Positions 44,980 through 56,169 of a stretch of 64,000 bases of DNA are shown piece by piece. Within the stretch, counting starts at the first letter, position 1, and each line of letters opens with the position of its first letter. The notes under the pieces are model-generated. The model did no database searches and had not been told where the DNA came from. It worked only from the letters and a program-made list of their open reading frames with translations. The DNA is from Dermacentor variabilis (Eukaryota; Arthropoda; Arachnida; Ixodida; Ixodidae): assembly GCF_050947875.1 (NCBI RefSeq), contig NC_134568.1:263384315-263448314 (forward strand), read 5' to 3'. The position numbers and the translations under genes were made by a program.

Positions 44980-45345
44980 ACCGTGAACTTCAATCAACGC
45001 TCCCAAGACGACTACCACGAGATTTGGACACCCTGCCATCGGCTACAATTTAGCATCGCTTATACAAACACCTTACCGCCTTGGTCAAACTACAGTGTTG
45101 CGACAACTGCGGCTCCGTGGAATGGGTCGAACACATTCTGCTGGACTACACAGCGTACAGTGAAGAAAGGGCCGTATACAAGACAAACATGGCAAAATTC
45201 TATCAAGGCCCTTTGACCAATAGTAGGCGCATGCTGGGTCCCTGCCGCTTTCCATCAATGCAACGTCAAGCACTCAATCCCTTGCTTAATTGCCTTGAAT
45301 CAGTTGGTTGCCACTCAAAACTCTTGCTGTCATTCGGACTCCGAT
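44980..45345 (+). pseudogene. LINE ORF2 C-terminal fragment (RNase H end and zinc-finger-like motif)
   Basis: Conceptual reading gives RLQFSIAYTNTLPPW in one frame (about 45040). After a one-base shift it gives CDNCGSVEWVEHILLDY (about 45099-45150) and ...EERAVYK, then MLGPCRFPSMQRQALNPLL (about 45230-45290). The order C-x2-C-G...EHIL...Y...R...LGP is typical of the C terminus of I/Jockey/R1-type LINE polyproteins. The last ligand position, usually Cys (H-I-L-x-D-C), reads Tyr here. It is 5'-truncated at the MITE boundary and frameshifted once. Confidence 0.65.
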
Positions 45346-45348
45346 GTA

Positions 45349-45530
45349 CAGTCGGCGTGAGCCTTGCGTAGAGCGCGGGAACGGCGGCTGCCGTGGCGCT
45401 CAGGAGCGACGTCTAACGGTAGTTGTTGGGCCCAAACTTGCCCAGCAGCTAGCGTTAGGCGTCGCTGGCTGCCTCAGGGGCGTCCCGGAGGTCGCCGTTC
45501 TCGCGCTCTACGCAAGGGTGATGGCGACTG
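45349..45530. mobile_element. TA-flanked fold-back MITE (CAGTCG ends), copy 2
   Basis: Left end CAGTCGGCGTGAGCCTTGCG is partly mirrored at the right end (CGCAAGGGTGATGGCGACTG). The inner arms match well (GTAGAGCGCGGGAACGGCG and CGCCGTTCTCGCGCTCTAC). TA lies on both sides (45347-45348 and 45531-45532). At 182 bp it is shorter than the copy at 29139 and shares mainly the terminal bases and overall design. Confidence 0.75.
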
Positions 45531-45534
45531 TACA

Positions 45535-45865
45535 TCATGTAAAAAGCCCATAATGAAATAAAAAAGACAGGCCGGTCTGAAATGTTCATCATCGCAGATA
45601 TCAAACTTTTTTTGTTTTACTGCTGTTCTATATCTAGAAACTTTTTATCCCCACTCCCCCTCTCTTGCGAAGTTGCATGGGAGGAATATTTTTGCACCGG
45701 CAAACCTTTTGCTTTCAAATAAAGAGCTCTCTCTCTCTCTCACTCTCTCTCACTCCCGTACTTAAATATTTAGGTTAATAATTGTTAATCACAGCCGCCG
45801 CATTCTGTGGGGGTGGAATGTAAAGCTACTTCTGTGCTTAGATTTAGGTGCACATTAAACAACTA
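45535..45865. other. Short unassigned interval, possible LINE tail
   Basis: Contains AATAAAG followed by a CT microsatellite (about 45716-45756). It may be the 3' tail of the LINE at 44980 displaced by the MITE insertion. No gene. Confidence 0.35.
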
Positions 45866-46271
45866 CAGGGGCCGTATTCTGTAGCGGTTCGTTTTGGAAC
45901 CGGTTCCTTTTGGGTGTTACGTCAGGATTACGTCACTCGGAGAAAGAGTGGAACGGGGCGGCGTGAGGGGAACCAATCAACGAGCGGCGGTCTGCCGGAA
46001 GATCACGTCATCATTTTTGTTTGTACTTCGGGGACGGTATAGCAAGTGAAGGATGTTGCTGGTTTGATAAAAAACATTGGTTTGTATAGAACACTTGCAA
46101 ATATATTTTCAGTAATAAATGTGAGCTTGCAGCGCAGACGGCTACTGGGAGTTGTAATTTTATTTGTGTTGTTATATTATTTAGTCGCTAGGTGGTGTGC
46201 CATACGTTATGCAAACAACTTGCCTCGCTTTGTTTACGTTTTGGACTTGTTCGCGCACTGAAACCGAAACG

Positions 46272-46395
46272 ATGTCGTCGCACAAGGACAGGCGGCTGGG
46301 TCCTCATGTTTCAGCGAGGCAGCGCGAAATACTCGTTTCATTTGTCGAGGAGCACCCCTACCTAGCAAAGGCGTCGTGTGTGTTGGGCCAGCACA
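46272..46395 (+). pseudogene. Harbinger accessory Myb/SANT-like protein, N-terminal fragment
   Basis: The ATG at 46272 begins MSSHKDRRLGPHVSARQREI and continues LVSFVEEHPYLAKA. The pattern S-x2-QRE-x-LVxFVEEHPxLA is the start of the Myb/SANT-like domain carried by Harbinger accessory proteins, which carry the transposase to the nucleus and bind the element's ends. The frame ends at a stop close to 46399 where the internal deletion joins it to the opposing transposase. All of the domain after the first helix is gone, so it cannot be functional. Confidence 0.6.
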
Positions 46396-46397
46396 GC

Positions 46398-46710
46398 TGA
46401 CGGCGGCTTTCTGTTGCGCCGTGGATGGGAATCTAACCCATCCTTTTTCTTTGCCCACAACCGTAATGGCCTTGGCGACGGCTGTAATGATCCGGTTGAC
46501 CGAAGGCTGCGACAGTGCAATCGCTTCTTCATTCCCGACGCACTGTTGAAAGCTCCCGGTGGCAAAAAAACGCAGCGCGCACAGCACTTTCATCGTAGTG
46601 TCGACACCACGAAATCTTTGAGGTTCGAGATGTTCTTCCAGCTCATCGCAAAGACGTCGCACTATGTCTTTGGAGAGCCTAAAATGCCTTCGAAACTCTT
46701 CTTCGGCCAT
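46398..46710 (-). pseudogene. HARBI1-like transposase, N-terminal fragment
   Basis: From the ATG at 46710 the frame reads MAEEEFRRHFRLSKDIVRRL, then a run including MKVLCALRFFATGSFQQCVG, SQPSVNRII and GWVRFPSTAQQ. This is the characteristic N-terminal helical region of the HARBI1/PIF transposase family. The DDE nuclease core that should follow is missing. The open frame continues to 46234, but beyond about 46398 it translates the opposite strand of the accessory-gene fragment, not transposase. A frame extending upstream to 46773 starts only with GTG, with TAG just before it, so I chose the internal ATG. The truncated protein cannot catalyse transposition. Confidence 0.82.
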
Positions 46711-47109
46711 GCCGAACGCATCGCGTCGTTGCCTCTCGTCGCGTCGTTGTCTTTCGGCGCTCGCCAGCAGCACAACCTAGCACAACCAAAGGAGCCGCTA
46801 TTGCCGTCTCTGTCTCGTCTCGTCTAGGTGCCGGCTCGTCAGCTGGCGCGAGACTAGCCGGCAGCCACGGTTGCCCTAGCAACCCTCGACATCATGCTTG
46901 CCACCACGCGCGACCCTCGAGCGAACCACTTCTTCGCGGTTCCTCTCGTAGCAGGGAACCGGTTCCTTTCCAGATGATTGGCAACCTGTGTGACGTCATC
47001 AAAATTTGTCGTCCCGCCCACCAGGGATGACGACAACGAAGCGCCGACCAATGGCAACAGCCAAAAGGAACCGGTTCCAAAACGAACCGCTACAGAATAC
47101 GGCCCCAGG

Positions 47110-48190
47110 TTGTCTCTAATACCCCTCGTCATCTCTAATAACTCGTTGCTTTGTTACTTCCATGAATAAATGAATGAATCAACACAGATGCACGCAATAT
47201 TGAGTTCAAGCTTACTTTGTGTTTCGAGCGGCCGACGCGCTCGTGTGGTACATGTACTAGCCGCTGCCTCTATTTTATTGAAATTGAGTCACATCAGGGA
47301 TTTCAGTATATATATTAACGATGTTTTTGTTTCGTGCATAGAAGGAAATAGGCATTGACTGGGACATTTAAGCCACATCGAGTAAAGCGAAAGGACGAAT
47401 TAACCGACTTCTCTTCGACGTTCCACTGTATAGAGGTTACAGGAGGCAGTTAAGTTTCCCGATTTTTGTAGATGCATCTTTTGCCGATAAAACAAACGAA
47501 CATTTCAACTTGTGTTTAGCTATTGATCATTGGTGATAATGTAGCGTGGTTGCTGTTGCGCGACTGAAACAGCAAGAAAAATGGAGCAAATGAACTTGCG
47601 CTGAACTCTCCCTCATCCTCTGAAGTTCCCACGTATGCACGCTTTATCCAGTGTATCTCGCTTATTTACGTTAAAACCACAGACCTTTCGGTCACTTCGC
47701 GTGTTTGAGAAAAGTTAACCTCACCGACCTGCCCCCCGTTTATCTGGCGACGTAGAAACGCGATTTCTTGCTCCCTCCGTTCGCCTATTCCGCTGATGCG
47801 CGCGACTCGCTCGTAGATGCGCGCCCTTCCTTGCACGTTCGTGTGCGCAGGTATACGCACTGCGGTCTGGAAACAAACACGCGCGGTGCGGGCATTTCTA
47901 AATGTGGGCTAAGCATCTGGGCTCGCCATCACTTGAGGCCGCGGATCGTTTCTCACCGAGACTCCGTAGGTGCGCGGCGCGAGGACAAAGCGCCCGATGG
48001 AAGTCGCTGGTTTTACATTCTGCGCGCGGTGTGATTGCCGATGACCTTCGGTCTCTGTCTCGTTTTCCTGGTCGTCGGCGAACCTGGCGAGTCTCGTCGG
48101 CATGGCTCACTTCGCGGCGTTCTTCCCTTCCTCGCGTCGTCGACGAACGTGCGTTGTTTTTTTCCGGATATTGACGGCAACCCGTCCTCG
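47110..48190. other. Unassigned stretch, CpG-rich at its right end
   Basis: No gene recognised to 47.7 kb. 47.74-48.17 kb is CpG-rich with several frames on both strands and leads into the candidate promoter at 48195. Confidence 0.4.
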
Positions 48191-48194
48191 TCCT

Positions 48195-48237
48195 TATAAG
48201 GTCGATGAAGCGTGCGCCCTCTGCAGTTCAGTTCAGT
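48195..48237 (+). promoter_or_regulatory. Candidate arthropod core promoter (TATA + TCAGT initiator)
   Basis: TATAAG at 48195-48200 is followed by TCAGT at 48228-48232 and again at 48233-48237, at roughly the spacing expected between a TATA box and an arthropod initiator. A CpG-rich segment lies upstream. Downstream, an ATG near 48260 opens a frame starting MYTVAVSETPGPP with a possible donor CGG|GTACGA near 48340. I recognise no product, so the promoter call is inferential. Confidence 0.35.
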
Positions 48238-48344
48238 CGTGCTTCTGGCAGCGAAAGCAAATGTATACCGTGGCAGTTTCAGAGACGCCCGGGCCACCCA
48301 TCCAGCCGCTGCCTCACACTATACATTGCACAGCGGGTACGAAA

Positions 48345-48895
48345 TTCCCGCAAGGGATCAAGACAAGAGTGAAATTTCTAAGCGGGGAATTAGCGCATAA
48401 AATTAACTTTTCTAAATGGGACACTACAATCAGAAACAAGCCATCTATGGAATGGTGAATGTAGAGGAAAAATGAAAATTAAGTGGACTGTCTGGCGCAA
48501 TCTTCTGGAGCGCGATTCAAGTGCATATGGTTAAGCAGGCGGGTTCAGGCTATCCAGCATAATTAGAATCAATATCTCGGCATCGGTTCGATCGCGATTC
48601 CTTTAACAACAAGTTCCACAATTACGTTTTAGTTTTTAATGCTCACTGAGATGCAACATTTGTGATTAATCCGGCTTTAAAGGACTACTGACGGGAAATT
48701 TTTCTCCCGTTCTTGTTCTTTCATGCACATATGTTTCGATCCCTTAATTGCGGTGCTTCCTCGAGAGCACAACAAATAAATAATTTCAGTGCTTTATGTT
48801 GCAACCAGCGTGAAACACGCGCCCAAGTACAGCGCGGCTTCGGACATGAAATAGGAAGCTGAATACATCATTGAAATCGGAGGCAGTGGTCACGC
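48345..48895. other. Unassigned stretch
   Basis: No gene, RNA or element recognised. Confidence 0.45.
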
Positions 48896-48900
48896 GGCAC

Positions 48901-48949
48901 TACACACACACACACGCACACACACACACGCACACGCACACGCACACGC

Positions 48950-49046
<97 letters not shown>
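48901..49046. repeat. (CA)n microsatellite
   Basis: CA repeat with CGCACA interruptions in its first third. Ser-free His/Thr frames across it are artefacts. Confidence 0.95.
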
Positions 49047-49047
<1 letters not shown>

Positions 49048-49107
49048 CCGGAAACCGATTCTGTGGAGCACTCTACGGGATATGAAGGAAGGGAAGGTGA
49101 GAGGGGA

Positions 49108-49343
49108 CCCGCCGCGGTAGCTTAGCGGCTATGGTGCTGCGCTGCTAAGCACGAGGTCGCGGGATCAAATCCCGGCCGCGGCGGCTGCATTTCGATGGGA
49201 GCGAAAAGCTAAAACACCCGCGTCCCGTGTAGTGGAGGCACGTTAAAGGTCCCCAGGTGGTCAAAATTAATCCGGAGTCCCACACTCTCACGTGCCTCAA
49301 AATCATATCGTGGTTTTGGCACGTTAAACCCCAGAATTTAATC
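49108..49343 (+). mobile_element. tRNA-derived SINE (Ruka-like), best copy
   Basis: The head CCCGCCGCGGTAGCTTAGCG holds box A (TAGCTTAGCGG) and is followed by box B (GAGGTCGCGGGATCAAATCC). The two flank a tRNA-like sequence bounded by CCGCGG and CCGCGGCGG. The body reads TGCATTTCGATGGGAGCGAA, CACGTTAAAGGTCCCCAGG, TGGTCAAAATTAATCCGGAG, GTGCCTCAAAATCATATCG and TGGTTTTGGCACGTTAAACC, ending with an A/T-rich tail. Transcription would be by RNA polymerase III from the internal promoter; mobilisation depends on a LINE. Confidence 0.88.
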
Positions 49344-49344
49344 A

Positions 49345-49935
49345 AGAAGGCAAGTGGGACCTCCTGTGCTACTAGAGAAGCGAAACTATGTAGAGGGTTG
49401 GGCTTAAGCAAGGTCGATTGCAAAGGAGTGCAAAATAATTCCAACCTTGTCAACGATGAACACAAGGTGAATTGGCTTCGTTCTCTTGAGATTGCAAAAC
49501 CATTGAGCATTACGCGTATTGTTCCCGTTATTTACATCAAGATATTCGTAAACTCGAGACAGAGCTGTTCATACGCTTCATCTTGAATTGGTTAAGTCAA
49601 AAGTCTATTGTCAGTGTCTCTTTGGCACATTTTGCAGTTTACTTATTAGTAGTTTTGTTGATTAAAGATTAAAGAGTAAGTTATACATATAAAGAAATGT
49701 AGAAATTAGCTAGCTGTTGCTGATACAGAACAAATAGATGGTCCTCCAGGAACACACATTCGCTACCCCCCCCCCCCACGCTCATTACAGATTTTCAAGA
49801 CGTTGTTGGCGGATTTCCTGGCACTTTAGTATTTTGTTTTCATTTAGTCGTACCCAGTGACTGAATATATTTATTCCATGAATTCGCATAGCTGACAAAA
49901 GCAACATTTGCTTACAGAGGAATGGTAGTAATACT
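49345..49935. other. Unassigned stretch
   Basis: No gene recognised. A C12 run lies at about 49767-49778. Confidence 0.45.
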
Positions 49936-49937
49936 TT

Positions 49938-50089
<152 letters not shown>

Positions 50090-50339
50090 GATTCATGGTT
50101 TCTTTTGCGGGGCAGATTAGGAAAGCAGGAGATCGGCACATGCAGCGCGTTCCGTGAGATCGCTCAATTCACTTGGTGTAGTTAGTCTCTGCTTCAGAAC
50201 ATTCTGGCGGAGTGAACATAGACTCCGCTTGCATATGCACTTCTATATTGCCTTTCCGTGCACCTTAATGTTAGAGTTTAGTGTGCACACCTTGTTCTGT
50301 GTATAACGCAAACAGATATAATCATTCCCACACTCCGAG

Positions 50340-51071
50340 ATGGCCAACGAGCAGCTGTCAGCCGGAGCATCACACCGCTGCTCTGGACCAGCTTCGACCT
50401 CGTATGGTTCCCGCATAGATGCTCGAGAACCGCCCCTTCAACAAATAGTGCACAAGGCTCGTTTCGCTGAACCGCAGGAGCGGCCGTGGGACGGTGGCCA
50501 TATTTGCTTTGTCTCCGCCCTTGCGATCGCGCGGCGCGCAAGGGGCGCCACCCATGCCATCACTTTTTGCGTGCGTCCGCGCGCCCCCGCTCCGTGGCCG
50601 GAACCCCCGCTCACCCTCCAGCGCACCCCGTTTCGTGTCTCCGTCGTTTCCCGGCTCCGGCGCCAGCCAGTCTGGCCCGTTCAGGTGATGCGTTTCTCAG
50701 CGAGCGCGCAGTCATCGGCCACAGCTTTCGCTGCACGCTCCAGGTGGCGCCAGGGCGTCTGGCGCACTGACGTCACACGTCCGTCTGCTACCCCGCGCAT
50801 CTTCCGATTAGTCTGTCCAGAATGGACACGCTCTTTTGTAAGCGGAAAAAGAGGGGGTGCAGGTAACTGTGAACCTGCTGCGGCAGTGCTTAGAGGGGAA
50901 AAAAAATGCTCAAAATTGTGCAAAACCGTGCTCTCCCCCGAGGGGTCTCGTCCCGGGATGAGGAAGCCTGGTAGCACGCGCGGCCCTTCCTGCGCGAGTG
51001 TACGGTCGTATTTTATGTTTCCACCGCGCGGAGGTTGCGAAATAGGTGTCGTAAGTAATGTGCGCGATTAA
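50340..51071 (+). other. CpG-rich segment with a 243-codon frame of doubtful status
   Basis: The frame starts MANEQLSAGASHRCSGPAST and is rich in Arg, Pro, Ala and Ser with no domain I recognise. Comparable long frames exist on the opposite strand, as expected in CpG-rich DNA. It could be a CpG-island promoter with a first exon, but nothing in the sequence singles out a coding frame. Confidence 0.2.
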
Positions 51072-51074
51072 ATT

Positions 51075-53455
51075 TAACGAACTGGGCGCTTTCCGCCTGT
51101 TGTACTTCGAGCGATCACTGGAGCGTGGGCTCCCGGCTATGCTTCTTGTTCTGACAGAGCGGCGGCGCCGCTGCGGGACTCTTTCTTTTTCTCCGGATCC
51201 ATCGTTTCCGATTCAGTTCATTACCGAACTCATCCGCAATGCATTATGCACACAAGGATTTTGGTTTTCACTCTTCATGACGTGAGGAATACGCTGTTTA
51301 GTGGGCTTCCAGGAGCTGAGCTGTTCTTTTTATGTTTTCTTTATGAGAAGCAAGCTATGGGACCACTTATGACGACTATCGCAGATTAACAAATGAATGG
51401 GATTCGAGATAAAATTAACATATTGCTAAACGAACTTCGTAATCGCCATAAGGCTATTAATTGCCCTAATTTCATTGACTAACTTAAGGCGCGTGTTGTA
51501 GTTGCACAACTGAAGTCAGCCATATACTTAAAGCATAACGTTTTACTAGACACATTCTGCCTAGTAGCAATTATGAGAACTGTACGGACTCAAAAAGTGC
51601 CGTGAAATGCATTACTGTTCCGGTTAACAGCTTTGCTCACTACATTTTTCCACTGTGAGGAAGTATATCATTTCGATACGGTTCGATACAGTTCGATTTT
51701 CGAAACAGTTCGAGTCCCAAGTTAGTGCTGCAGGTATTTTCAACCAGTGCTTCGGATTCTTCTAATCTCTCTGGACGATCGTTATCATCTATACTTTAAA
51801 ATATTAGGTTCATCCTGCAGCATCTGTTTTCCAGGTCTCTGCATGTCTTTTGCATAAGTCTGACTTTGTGCCATTGGTCTCTCTGCACGCCTGCTCGCTT
51901 AGTAAAATGATACCGTCGTCTAACACCGAATGCAGCCATGTTTATTATTTTATTTCAGCCGTCATAGAATCATGAATATTAGGCATGGCATGAAGGGTAT
52001 CCGACTTGGTCATAACGGTATCCTGCAAATTTTTGGAGAACTACATTTCAGTTCTAACAAGCGGGCCAGGTTTACCTCAGTCTCAGCGGAAACCCAGATT
52101 GATTGATTGATTGATTCTCTTCATTGCGACGGATGACATTTTCGATTCAGTCTGGGAGGCAATAAGGTAAACAGTAACAAAAAACTAAAAACAGACAAGC
52201 CAAAAAGCCATCAGACTTGAGCCGATTGATATGTCTCTCAGCTCATTTATGCGACAGCAGTTACTCCCCGTCGGGTCCAAACGCCCTCAACTTCGTGCAA
52301 GACACCTGCAATTCTGTGCGAAGCGCACAATCTGTACTAAGCAACATTATGAGAACGACGACGCGATGACAACGACGGTGGCGGAAGCATGGCAACGACG
52401 ATAGCACGACGGCGACAGTTCGCTGACTGAAATCAAAGAGCTGTCTTTGCGAGATGCGCACTGAGAATAACTGCTGCGTTTAAAGTCGCACTGCGAACGT
52501 CTGCGTGCTGGATCTCCCCCATTAGCTATGGTGCAGGCAACTTGCGGCGTTGTCGATGTTTCGTCCCCTTCCACTGCTTGTATATACGGCGGGTTCCATG
52601 CTGGATTGATGGATCGATGAATGGATGGATATTATGAGCACTCCGTTTGAAACGGGTTGGTGCAGGATGCCACCAAGCTCCTTATCAACTCCAACTGCAA
52701 CAAACTCGCCCAGCTTTCACTTCTTCTGCTGAGCGGTTTATTTTTACTTTTCCTGCGGGCTTATTATCGGCCCTTAAGACTCATGGATCATTTCAAGAAA
52801 CCATCGAACCTGATAAACATTTGTTGCACTTAAATCTATTCTGATTTAGTGCCGCTGATACTCCCGCCGTCTTTTACTATTCTCCACCGTGGATTCATAA
52901 GCCTTTCCTCTATTAACCTTAAAGCTCAAGGGCTCGAACAGGGTTACTACGTCTTCATTGAAATCTGGATGAATGCACATGCTCAAAACAGATTCTCCAT
53001 GCGCTATTTCTACGTGCTGCGCCAGTATACTCGTCAACGGCCAATAGTATCATATTCGCAGGCATCCCAATCTGGCTTCGAACAGTAGCACAACGCACTT
53101 TTAATTATCGTAAACTTTTCTGATTTGATTTCATCCTTTGTTGTTTGGCATATTTCCGTCGCTGGCTTCTTCTCCACCAGTATGTGTTTTCTGCCTCTCT
53201 AAGTTTGCGCTTAACCCGTTTCCCTTGTCATTTAGGGAACTATTTACAAGTATATTTCCTGGTTCTTTTTCTCCACTGTGAGTCGACGTGTTTCCCATAT
53301 ATAGCCACAGAAATACCTTAGACGCCTATCTATTTTCCTTCATACTATATTCCAGTAGATTTTCGAAGCAGATCTTGCGCTGGGGGCCTCCCGCACGTTG
53401 AAGGGCGCACAGCTCATGTCTCCTTGTACTGCCGCAATTACAGTTTGTCTGGGCT
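51075..53455. other. Unassigned stretch
   Basis: No gene recognised. Short GATT and GGAT runs near 52100 and 52605-52630 are the only simple repeats. Confidence 0.4.
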
Positions 53456-53460
53456 CCCCT

Positions 53461-53575
<115 letters not shown>

Positions 53576-53913
53576 TCTAATGGCCTCCCCTTCGAAACGA
53601 GGTGGCGACAAAGTTACACCTAGGCTGCTTGAACTAATCAAGTTTTACTACATCTATAGGAAAGAGGACAAAGAGAGAGAGAACGAAATAATAGAAAGAC
53701 AGTAACCCCTATTTATGGAGGAACCCCTGTTAGAGGCGCCGCCAGCGTGTCCCACGACTCAGCCCATTCGCGCATGAAGGCCTGTATCACGCAGATGCAA
53801 GTATGGGCTCTTGATTCTGTGGAAAAGCGTGCCTTCGCGGGTATCTTCGCCAGTCAAGTTATAGAGCGTCTCCGCTCTCTGTGGAGCGGTTATATACACG
53901 GGTCAGTGTGTCC

Positions 53914-54564
53914 TGTTGTGACGCCGGTTACTCGAACCTCGACCGGCGTTACTATTGGGTAGCGGGGCGTTGTCGGCAGGCTGCAGGCGTGCGGTAGATA
54001 ATGGCGACCAGGCAGGGACGAGACGATTTATAGTGCGAAACTTGCACTGTTTATTCGATGGTTGGTGAAGAATATAGAAGAAGAGAATGAATGAATTGAA
54101 AAAGTACATTGTGGGGCCCCTTAAATAGGCCCATTAAAATTGTAGGCGGGATCTTGCTCACGTCAACGTCACGTGACATGCACTGAGTCCCCGTCGTTGC
54201 TTTGCGGCCGCTCCTTTTCTCCTGGGCGATGTTGCACGTGCTTGCCTCCTCTGGCGGCAACCCGCGGAGTCTGGTCGGGGATGGGCGGCTGATCCTTTCT
54301 CCAGAGTCGGACAGTTCGCGGAAAGTTCTCCCCTTGGTCGCACAGTCTGCGGAAAGGGTCGTCCCCTAGAGTCGCACAGTTTGTGAAAAGGGTTCTCCCC
54401 CCGAGTCGCACACACACGAAGGGGCCTGTCATCACTGCGGGGCGCCTGCCAGACCGGCAACCACTCGAAACAATCATAGCAAATTAGGAATCCATCCTCC
54501 CTTTCGATTAGGCAAGGTCTTTGAGCATCCTTTTTGCCCGGAGTGTTACACGCCAACCGTAACA
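53914..54564 (-). mobile_element. Solo LTR with GTCC target duplication
   Basis: In minus sense it starts TGTTACGGTTGGCGTGTAAC and ends AACCGGCGTCACAACA, giving TG...CA ends and 651 bp. GTCC flanks it on both sides (53910-53913 and 54565-54568), so the insertion is intact as a solo LTR. Within it a TATTTAAGG box (about 54117-54126) precedes an AATAAA signal (54050-54055). The U3 part holds three to four degenerate units of the type GTGCGACTCTRGGGGA...CTTTCCGC. No internal domain is present. It shares no sequence with the gypsy LTR at 17874. The family could be Ty3/gypsy or BEL; the 4-bp duplication slightly favours the former. Confidence 0.85.
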
Positions 54565-54569
54565 GTCCG

Positions 54570-54850
54570 CAGTGTGTAAATCTCTGGTGTACGAGATAGC
54601 GTTATGAGTATGTCACCAAGCCCAAGGCGACTCTTGCTTGGCGCATGGTTGCAGCAGTAATGTTCGAGCGTAGCGGTCCTGCGTGGCCGGCGACGTACTG
54701 GAGCATGGTGCGCTTTGTCTCGTCGCATCAAACTTCGTTTCTCAAGAGTTCGTGTACTACGACGTCTATGCGCGCTGCGAGTTCTTCGCGCTTCTAGTCT
54801 CAAATGAAAGTGGCTTATAAGCAGCACGTCCTGCCAGGGAGGTAAGCTCT
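54570..54850. other. Short unassigned interval
   Basis: Between the solo LTR and the small MITE. Nothing recognised. Confidence 0.45.
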
Positions 54851-54854
54851 TCTG

Positions 54855-54989
54855 GGGCCGAATTCACAAAGCTTTTCGTCCATAAGTGCTTATTTTCATT
54901 GGCTGATCGCCATCACTAATAATATGTCCTACATCACTATTGGCTGGTACGAACGCTTTCAGCGTAAGAGCGTTTTGTGAATACGGGCC
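54855..54989. mobile_element. Short Harbinger-type MITE, CTG target duplication
   Basis: Left end GGGCCGAATTCACAAAGCTT, right end in mirror GGCCCGTATTCACAAAACGC. CTG flanks both ends (54852-54854 and 54990-54992). The GGSCCGWATTC ends resemble those of the 1.2-kb Harbinger at 45869 (GGGCCGTATTC), and both have CWG duplications, so the same transposase type may move both. 135 bp, non-coding. Confidence 0.75.
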
Positions 54990-54999
54990 CTGAAGTCTA

Positions 55000-56165
55000 G
55001 GTCTGCGACACCAGAAGGCTTTGACCAGATCTAGCCCAAGTCGTCGTCGCTGATGGCCGGGTATGCGGGACCATAGCTTGCATCGTCGGAAGATCCGCGT
55101 AACACAACTCTTACGTTCTAGTCTACCTTGTACGTACATAAGGTATGTGATAGCACGCGAGCATTCGCGATGCAACATTTCCCGTGGTTTCTACTTCCAG
55201 TTTATCAGTTCCAAGTACTCGGCTCCGTAGCCGCACTTCAATATTAGACCTGCTTGTTTTAGAGCACGCGGATTACGTGCGCGTGCTCGCACCACTAAAA
55301 CGGGTTCCAAGTTTAATAATCAGGTCGAGCTTCTGTCACAACGATGACTAGAGTTGCCAGGCCTGTTCTTGCGTACAGCGTTGCTCATGCGGCGGGAATC
55401 CAAACATGCGAATACAACGTTCAGGGTAGTACTCATTGCGTTGGTCGGCAAAGGGAAGAGACAGATGTACTCGTAATAACACTCGCTTCGCTTGTGATTC
55501 AGTCTCACGTATACTGCTGCTGTACACGCAACATTTGTCAATCTGGAAGGAGCCAAAGAAAAGGACAAGGGGAGCTAGAATGAAAGCAGGAAGGGGTCAA
55601 TCGTCTCAGGTTCTTTCAGATTAAAGGTGAGTAATTGAGAAACCGAACCGATAAAAGTAAAAATATAGACGCGCAACACTGCCACCGAAATTTGACAAGG
55701 TCACATCGCATTGTCGTGACGTGCATTTGCCAGTGGTTAGTGAAAACTGCAGGTGTCAGAAATCATCAGGGCAAACACCTTCGAAATATCAGCGCGACAC
55801 GGACAACGCACAAAGATTCAGACAACATGAGCGCTTACTCACAACAGCTGTCTGAATCTTTGCACGTTTTTTCTTTTTGCTCTGTTATTTCGAAGATGTT
55901 AACCTACCAACTTGCCCAACTTGCAGTTTTGGTCAGAGGAAAGCAGGCACAGTGGCTCACTACACTTGAGAAGACAGGCTGGTTAAACCGAACGCCCGAA
56001 ATAAAATTATGAAACGATCGACATTAAATCATTTATAGGGTATGACACGAGAGAATGAATGGACTCTTTAGGAAGACTACGGCGTTGTCAGGCATCCGCA
56101 AACAAACCGGATTCACACGAACTGTTCGGCACATGTGTCAAAAAACACACTGATAGAGGACTGCT
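55000..56165. other. Unassigned stretch with one hairpin
   Basis: No gene recognised. CAAAGATTCAGACA (55811-55824) and TGTCTGAATCTTTG (55849-55862) form a perfect 14-bp stem around a 24-base loop. The wording ACACGGACAACGCACAAAG looks like part of an interspersed repeat. Confidence 0.45.
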
Positions 56166-56169
56166 GGTA

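Larger units (their letters stand above)
45869..47105. mobile_element. PIF/Harbinger transposon, internally deleted, CAG target duplication
   Basis: The left end GGGCCGTATTCTGTAGCGGT, then TCGTTTTGGAACCGGTTCC, is an exact mirror of the right end, about 45 bases of perfect inverted repeat. CAG flanks both ends (45866-45868 and 47106-47108). The 1237-bp element contains the start of a Myb/SANT-like accessory gene on the plus strand and the start of a HARBI1-like transposase on the minus strand. The genes converge, as in full-length Harbinger elements, and their 3' parts are missing, so the interior has been deleted at about 46395-46400. Zebrafish Harbinger3 also uses a CWG core target. Confidence 0.9.

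Noticed and set aside
46234..46398. C-terminal part of the minus-strand frame that continues the Harbinger transposase fragment.
   Set aside because: Beyond about 46398 it is the reverse strand of the accessory-gene fragment, so these residues are not transposase sequence.
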